Source of the DNA: Hofstenia miamia
Lineage: Eukaryota > Xenacoelomorpha > Acoela > Hofsteniidae
Direction of reading: 5' to 3'
Assembly (NCBI GenBank): GCA_900660155.1
Contig: CABFPE010000079.1
Coordinates: forward strand, 206,266 to 270,265
Length of the DNA: 64,000 nt
Part shown: piece by piece, positions 58,646-64,000 of the stretch
Position numbering within the stretch: position 1 is the first letter of the stretch
How the letters are laid out: the number at the start of each line of letters is the position of its first letter
Notes under the pieces: model-generated
Seen by the model: the letters and a program-made list of their open reading frames with translations, nothing else
Databases searched by the model: none
Told to the model about the DNA's origin: nothing
Program-made: the position numbers and the translations under genes

Positions 58646-59528
58646 TGTAGAATCATGGGGTGTGTCTAGCAGCTCAAGCAGTACAAAGGTTGAAAAAAGA
58701 TTACCATCACCAAGAGCAACCCACTCTCTAACAAAACAAATCAAGATTGGCAATTCACCAATTTCATTGTAGAAAAAAGCAATTCCAAGACAGTTAAAGT
58801 AGCAACCAATTCACATGGCATCTTGCCAAAGCCAAGCCATTAGAATCCATCCTTACAAATCCAAGGTGCTAATTGTGTGACTCTAGTTGTAATTTCTAGC
58901 TCAATTCAAATAATTTATCTCTGGGTTTATCTTCTCAGCTCATGTAATAAGATATTAAATAACATGTAGTTACCACATATTTGTGTACACCAATGGCATA
59001 GTATATTTGAGGTGCGTTTTAATTTGTGCATGTTCAATTAACAGATGTTGTAGTTCTTTTATTGCCTATGCCTATACATAGCCTAAAGTTACCACAATAT
59101 GGGCTCACATCTGTCTAGGAGCAAGTTATCGCCCCAGGTACAGTGGAGTTCCTAACACATTATCACCAGATCTTACAATTTCATTATTATAAAATTCATA
59201 CCAGAGCTAAAATGGTTAGTAAGATATAATAAAATAAAAAAGCAAATGGTATCCAGCTAGAACGAAATTTGTTTGATGTTTGCTTACATTTGAGTTCCCT
59301 ATTTATAAGAACAGAAGGTAAATATTTACCATTTTTACAAAAGTTTGTTTCCCTTGCAAATTAACTGAGCAATTACACATAATCTAAAGCTCTGAGGGGA
59401 CAATCACTAAGTTTGAAACTTAGGTTCAAAATAATCACAAATTAACAATTCATTAAACAAAATAGCACCAAATTAATTTGAGAGTGTGTAAAAATTAAAA
59501 TAAAAGAGAGGCCCTGAGTGACTCTACA
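58646..59528 (-). repeat. Solo gypsy LTR, minus orientation (883 bp)
   Basis: Plus-strand ends TGTAGAATCATGGGG and CTGAGTGACTCTACA match the other LTRs. ATAT precedes (58642-58645) and follows (59529-59532) the block, a 4-bp target-site duplication. There is no primer-binding site or pol next to it, so it is a solo LTR left by LTR-LTR recombination. Confidence 0.75.
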
Positions 59529-59532
59529 ATAT

Positions 59533-60735
59533 GCTTTAATAACTGTGAAAACTAAAGCACTGTATCATGATGTTCTTTAGTTTGTTAAAATAGATTATTG
59601 ATACTTTTATTGCAAATTGTTATTCTCATAACAGATTATGTAATTATGATGGGGATTCATTTAAAGATATTCTGGGCTTACAAAGTACAGGCTATCTGTT
59701 CCACTATGCTAAAATAGTTTGACATGCTGTTCAGTGATTTGGATTACAGTTGATTTATGAAAATAATGCACTTTTCAAAAGTCTTGTTAAGCAAATTATG
59801 TCTTTGTTGATGATGCCATAATCAGAAATTGTTGAAACTTTTACTGCTTCTCAATGGAATTTCAATTAGGCTGGTGCTGACAATATAAAGAACTACATTA
59901 AGTAAAATGTTAAATTTTATCAATTTATTTAAATATTTGTTAGTTAGATTTCATTTATTAATGTTTCTCTTACTATTAGTTTTGACTATATTCATTGTAG
60001 AAGATTTTAGATATGCAGGCATTTTTCTGTGAATGATTTTTCTATGTTTGGTTGTTCTCATTGCACTAATATTGCAATTGAAAATCAGTTTGATGGAACT
60101 CTTGTAAATTCATCAAAGAAATTTAATTGGTAAATTTTTCAAATGGTGAACCTCTCCAATTGCCAATGGGTACTAGTTCACCTGATTAGTTGGTAGTGAA
60201 AATGTTATCATTTTTTACTCTTTACTACAATATTCAATCAAGGACTTGAGCAATGCCATATCAAAATTCACAAATATCAATAACTTTACCTTATGTCTGG
60301 AAATGTAGAGCAGCAACAGAATAGCTTCAACTGTTGAGTATATGTGATAGCTTTTATGACTGCTCATATTTACAATGAAGACCTTGCAATATTGTTATTT
60401 GAAAGTCCACAATTTTTTTAGAAAGATATTTTGAAGATGCATGATGTTTACTATTTCACTCAACCTGTGTTTGTAATAATGCCAAAGATTTTTAGCACTT
60501 TTATTATACATTTTAACTGTTTAGAAATAGACATTATCGATATCCTCTGTTTGAGTTGTTTTGCACCTGCCAATGTTTATTTATTGCATTAATCAAATTG
60601 ACTTACATCTATTAATATAAGCATTTAGATACATAATTTATTTTTACAGTAAAACTGATTCTATAATTGCACCAATTAAATCAGAACACTGGTAATTATA
60701 TAATGCTTATTATTAAATGTGAGATAGCTGGCAAA
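59533..60735. other. Noncoding; no element recognised
   Basis: Short phrases in 60050-60480 look as if once coding but are full of stops, and I cannot assign them. No terminal repeats were found. Confidence 0.3.
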
Positions 60736-60802
60736 CCATGGTGTAGTGGCAAAAGCACCTATTTTCATTATAGGAGAATGTTGGTCTGATTCTAGCCTGT
60801 TT
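60736..60802 (+). repeat. tRNA-derived SINE head (tRNA-like)
   Basis: ATGGTGTAGTGGCAAAAGCA is an A-box-like sequence with D-arm features. GGTCTGATTCTAGCC, about 45 bp later, is a B-box-like sequence with the usual TTCGATTC changed to TCTGATTC. The 67-bp span fits a tRNA-related RNA polymerase III promoter. The lost CpG and poor acceptor stem argue against a working tRNA gene. Confidence 0.55.
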
Positions 60803-61132
60803 GCAATAACATCTAAACTACTGCTGCAATTAATTTCTAAATTGAAATAAGGTGATAAACAAAAATTGTTTAAATTTTCAATTAAAATTAATAACTGAGT
60901 AGCTTGGACTTAAACTAAGCAACCCAAAATCAGGTGTGAGACAATTTCAAAAATAATTGTTACTAAACAGTTTTTACTAAAAACATGTAAATATTAATAA
61001 TAATTTTACAAGATCACCATCTCAATTATTAAATAATTAATTAAAGAATTCATCTATCAGTCTGATAATAACATCATTGAGAGACTGTGTAATTTGCTAT
61101 TCAACTTATTTACAAATTAATACATATCTCAT

Positions 61133-61675
61133 TTAACCTGTTAAGCATCACACCTGAGACAACACATTGCTTTCATTTTGTCATCTTTTTTACTGTTTTG
61201 TTTAGCATGCAGTCACAAGCTTTACTCCTTAAAAATAGCATTTTGTATTTTATGAAGGTCTGATTTCTTAAAATATTAGCACTAAACATTATGGTGCTAA
61301 AGGCTGTTTTATTTGCAAAGAACAAGTGTTGCAATATGCAAAAGTGTACTTAATTCATTCTTTTGTGTGCCAATCTTTGAAACAATGTGCAACACACAGA
61401 CCAACTGCACAATCTTTACACCAATATAATCTTCCACACTATGATTCCTCTTCTTCTAATAATAACTCAATTTCCTCATTAGTCAGATGATTTTTTTCTT
61501 GAATTTATTGAACAAAGTAAAGTAATTGCCATTTACTATAAGGTACTGCTGCTGTCATCATGAAAACACTTGCTTTTGTGCCAGCTATATTCAAGACATT
61601 GTAGTTTACAACCAGCATATGCCCTTGATGGCACCACTGTGAAGATAAGCTCATTGGTGATGCTTAACAGATTAA
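61133..61675. mobile_element. Shrunken piggyBac element with TTAA flanks
   Basis: TTAA at 61133-61136 is followed by CCTGTTAAGCATCACACC. The right end GGTGATGCTTAACAGA is followed by TTAA at 61672-61675. The inverted terminal repeat is about 16 bp with few mismatches. A related end GCTGATGCTTAACAGGTTAA lies at 61751-61770. The minus-strand interior encodes a piggyBac C-terminal cysteine-rich domain. Confidence 0.75.
61340..61435 (-). pseudogene. piggyBac transposase C-terminal cysteine-rich domain remnant
   Basis: The minus strand reads LYWCKDCAVGLCVAHCFKDW then HTKE and a stop. It matches the C-x-x-C ... L-C-x-x-x-C-F-K-x-W/Y-H-T pattern that ends many piggyBac transposases and binds their terminal repeats. 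The catalytic DDD domain is absent from the roughly 540-bp element. Confidence 0.7.
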
Positions 61676-61770
61676 ACTGTTTTCAAATTAATAATTTGAA
61701 GTGTCATAACTAATGCTTTAAATAGATTTCTTAGAAACAAAATATGCAGTTGCTGATGCTTAACAGGTTA

Positions 61771-63600
61771 ATAGATTGAGAAATTTATATAATTAAATAC
61801 TTCAAATGCACAATCCAGCTAATTTTTGTGAAAAAAAATAGGGTTGTGAATGCAGCTCAATATTCATGATCAGCTTGATTTTCAAACACTAGCAAAATTT
61901 GAAAAACAAAACATTTTAACTATTGTATGCAATTTTTAATTGGCAAGTAACTAAGATATTCATTTTTAATTAATAAATTTTTAAAATCAAATTTAAATGT
62001 TCTAAATTTTGATTGTATTTAAATATCAAGGTGGAGTGAATATTAAGCTGCAGTCACACTCCCAGAAAAGACAAAAGTTCCTTTTCAACAACTAAACAAT
62101 AATTTGCTATTTGACAGTAAAAGGAAATCTGTAATTATACTTTAGTATGCTTTAGGACACCAAAAAACATTACTTTCAGTTAATTTTATTTTCTTGAGAC
62201 TTGGATGAATGCCAAGCATATTTGGTTTTCAAATTTTTGAAAAAGATTATTATTGAATTTATACCTGGTTCTTACTTTTTGAACAAAAAAGATGAATTTT
62301 GAACTAACAACTATTCCATGCATTATCAAGAAAATATGTGAGTGATAAAATACAGATTGCTCCAAAATCAGACAATTATTTCCTTTGAATAAAGGCAGCA
62401 CTGCAATGTATATTTCTTCACAATGCAGAAACATTTCATGGTGAAATATAAATGAAAGCTAATTTAAGCAATTGCTAAAAATAATTTTTTATGCCATGTA
62501 TGAAGATAGTATGTGAAATCAATTTTTGTATGCCATCACATGACAGTAGTATTTTGTAGCAAGAAATATCTTGTGTAATGTATGTCTATAAAATGCAATT
62601 CTTATGTCCTTTTTAATTCTGTTGATTTTCTGCTACATTAATTTGTTTTTAAGGATAGTTGGATTTAATATGCTTAGAACTGATAATCACTTCCTTAAAA
62701 CCAACAATGCAAATTTCAGTGAGTAAATTTGCACAAAGTGAGTATTAACAAAATACAAAGATAAAAGCATCAGAAGAGACATAAGAAGGTAATTAGATAT
62801 GTACTTAAGATTAGGAATGAAAATATTTTTTACGCTCTTTTTACACTGGTTCAACTTCAGGAATTCATCAAGTGAATTCAATAGTACATGGACTTGTTTA
62901 CACCCATTCCTGATGTTGATTTCATTTGATGATTCAATGCTGAAAGCTACTGTTTACATTGGTTCCTATTTTGTTGATACTTATCAAATGATTTTAAAGA
63001 ATAATAAGCTAATGTCAGTCATTTACTAATCTATTTAACACAGACTAGATGTACAGAGCTGTAGTTATATTGGGAAGGATGTGTAATTGCCCCTAAATAT
63101 ATTTTAGCCTTGCCTTTGTCAACTTGAGAAAATGGGGCAATATGCAACTATGCCATAGTACACCAAGAAATTCTGTATTTAATTGTTGGTGATGGATTAG
63201 AATCCAAGTAGATCCAGGAAAATTTACTTCAATATATTTAGATAGATAGTACAGCTACAGGAAGAATGGCTAGGATTTTAGTTGCACAATTTGATGAAAA
63301 CAATATAAAAGATAAAAAAATCATGGCAACAATATGGAATTTCTTTTAATTATTTCCAATTAAATTTCTTATGAATTGAACAAAATAATTTTGATAGTAA
63401 TCAAAAGAATATTTACATAAATCCAATTCTAAATGTAAATATCATGTGCATTATAGAAATTGATATGATGTTTATCATTAATTTAGTATTTAATTTCATG
63501 TTGATGTTAAATTTGTTAGAACTTTCATGAACCATAATCTATTCTGTTTGGGGAATCTTTAAAACCTGCCCAGAGAATTGCTTCCCAGAAACAAATGATG
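61771..63600. other. AT-rich noncoding
   Basis: No gene is recognised. The frames at 62186-62434 and 62687-63029 overlap on opposite strands or are of background type. Confidence 0.35.
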
Positions 63601-63619
63601 TAATTGAAATTGTTTAGAC

Positions 63620-64000
63620 ATCATATCCTTTCTGCCAAGACTTTCTTAATTAAATTTCAATTTGCTATTTTATTTTTTATGATGCCCATATATTTTTCAT
63701 TATAAATTGCTGGCAAGATATTTTTAAATTATTTTTATATTCTGCCCTCTGATTTTTTGGTAACTTTCAATGCTGCCAAGATATTATATTTTAAGTAGTT
63801 TTCAATTTTGCCCAAATTTTTATATTAAATTACAATACTCTCCAGAGATCTGAATATTATTTTCTATGCTGCTCAGATATATTTCAATTAATTTTAATGT
63901 TGCCCAGAGATTTTAATTTAACTTCCCTTGCTACCCATACATTTTTTAATTAAATTTCAATACTGCCCAAAGTATTTATATTAAATTACAATGCTGTCCA
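63620..64000. repeat. Degenerate ~31-bp tandem repeat running off the window
   Basis: The word CTGCCCAGA or a variant recurs at about 63743, 63773, 63810, 63838, 63868, 63903, 63932, 63965 and 63994, that is every 29-37 bp. It is separated by AT-rich spacer such as TTTTAATTAAATTTCAAT. Earlier, less regular copies begin near 63629. The array probably continues to the right. Confidence 0.65.

Noticed and set aside
1-64000. CRISPR arrays, rRNA, bacterial operons, attachment sites
   Set aside because: None seen; tandem repeats here lack the uniform repeat-spacer layout, and the gene structure is eukaryotic.

Overview
This window is AT-rich animal nuclear DNA, most likely from an invertebrate. 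The evidence is a spliced NADPH-dependent carbonyl reductase gene with GT-AG introns, and many decayed transposable elements of animal-typical families: Tc1/mariner, Ty3/gypsy, a non-LTR retrotransposon, PIF/Harbinger, hAT, piggyBac and tRNA-like SINE pieces. There are no bacterial features. Introns can be extremely short: 45 bp in the reductase gene and an inferred 36-45 bp in a second spliced locus. A splice acceptor sits directly against the reductase start codon. Both traits fit several small-intron and/or spliced-leader animal lineages, but I cannot name the species.

Layout. 1-6.5 kb: right half of a Tc1 element, then decayed Ty3/gypsy pieces (integrase, pol, two LTRs in opposite orientation, a coiled-coil gag). 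7.05-7.8 kb: a long foldback repeat. 8.2-12.8 kb: CpG-containing, mostly unassigned DNA with a contig-overlap duplication around a single N and a dead Tc1 transposase. 12.8-18.5 kb: the one confident gene, a five-exon CBR1-type carbonyl reductase of 270 aa; its introns host a hAT MITE with perfect 8-bp target-site duplication, a Harbinger relic and a (TA)n assembly gap. 19-36 kb: CpG-poor repeat territory with a decayed non-LTR retrotransposon (21.55-24.14 kb), several diverged copies of a long noncoding repeat, and at least nine copies on both strands of a short hairpin-forming motif built on GGCCCTTGGTT. Embedded at 31.8-33.9 kb is a multi-exon locus with a Cys/His N-terminal part and a tyrosine-recombinase-like (Crypton-like) C-terminal part.

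36-43 kb: noncoding, with a GC-rich hAT-like cluster and a tRNA-like sequence. 43.4-46.0 kb: a degraded protein-coding locus on the minus strand that I do not recognise. 46.8-59.5 kb: Ty3/gypsy territory, with a minus-strand element (5' LTR, primer-binding site, gag, protease, RT, integrase), an artefactual LTR duplication around a single N, a plus-strand element with its 3' LTR, and a solo LTR. 59.5-64 kb: noncoding DNA with a tRNA-like SINE head, a shrunken piggyBac element with TTAA flanks, and a degenerate ~31-bp tandem repeat at the window end.

Only the carbonyl reductase looks like an intact host gene. The best candidates for something undescribed are the hairpin-repeat family (19-36 kb), the spliced Cys/His plus recombinase-like locus (31.8-33.9 kb) and the unidentified coding locus (43.4-46.0 kb). 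Three single-N positions each sit at a duplicated sequence, so apparent tandem duplications there should be treated as assembly joins until tested.
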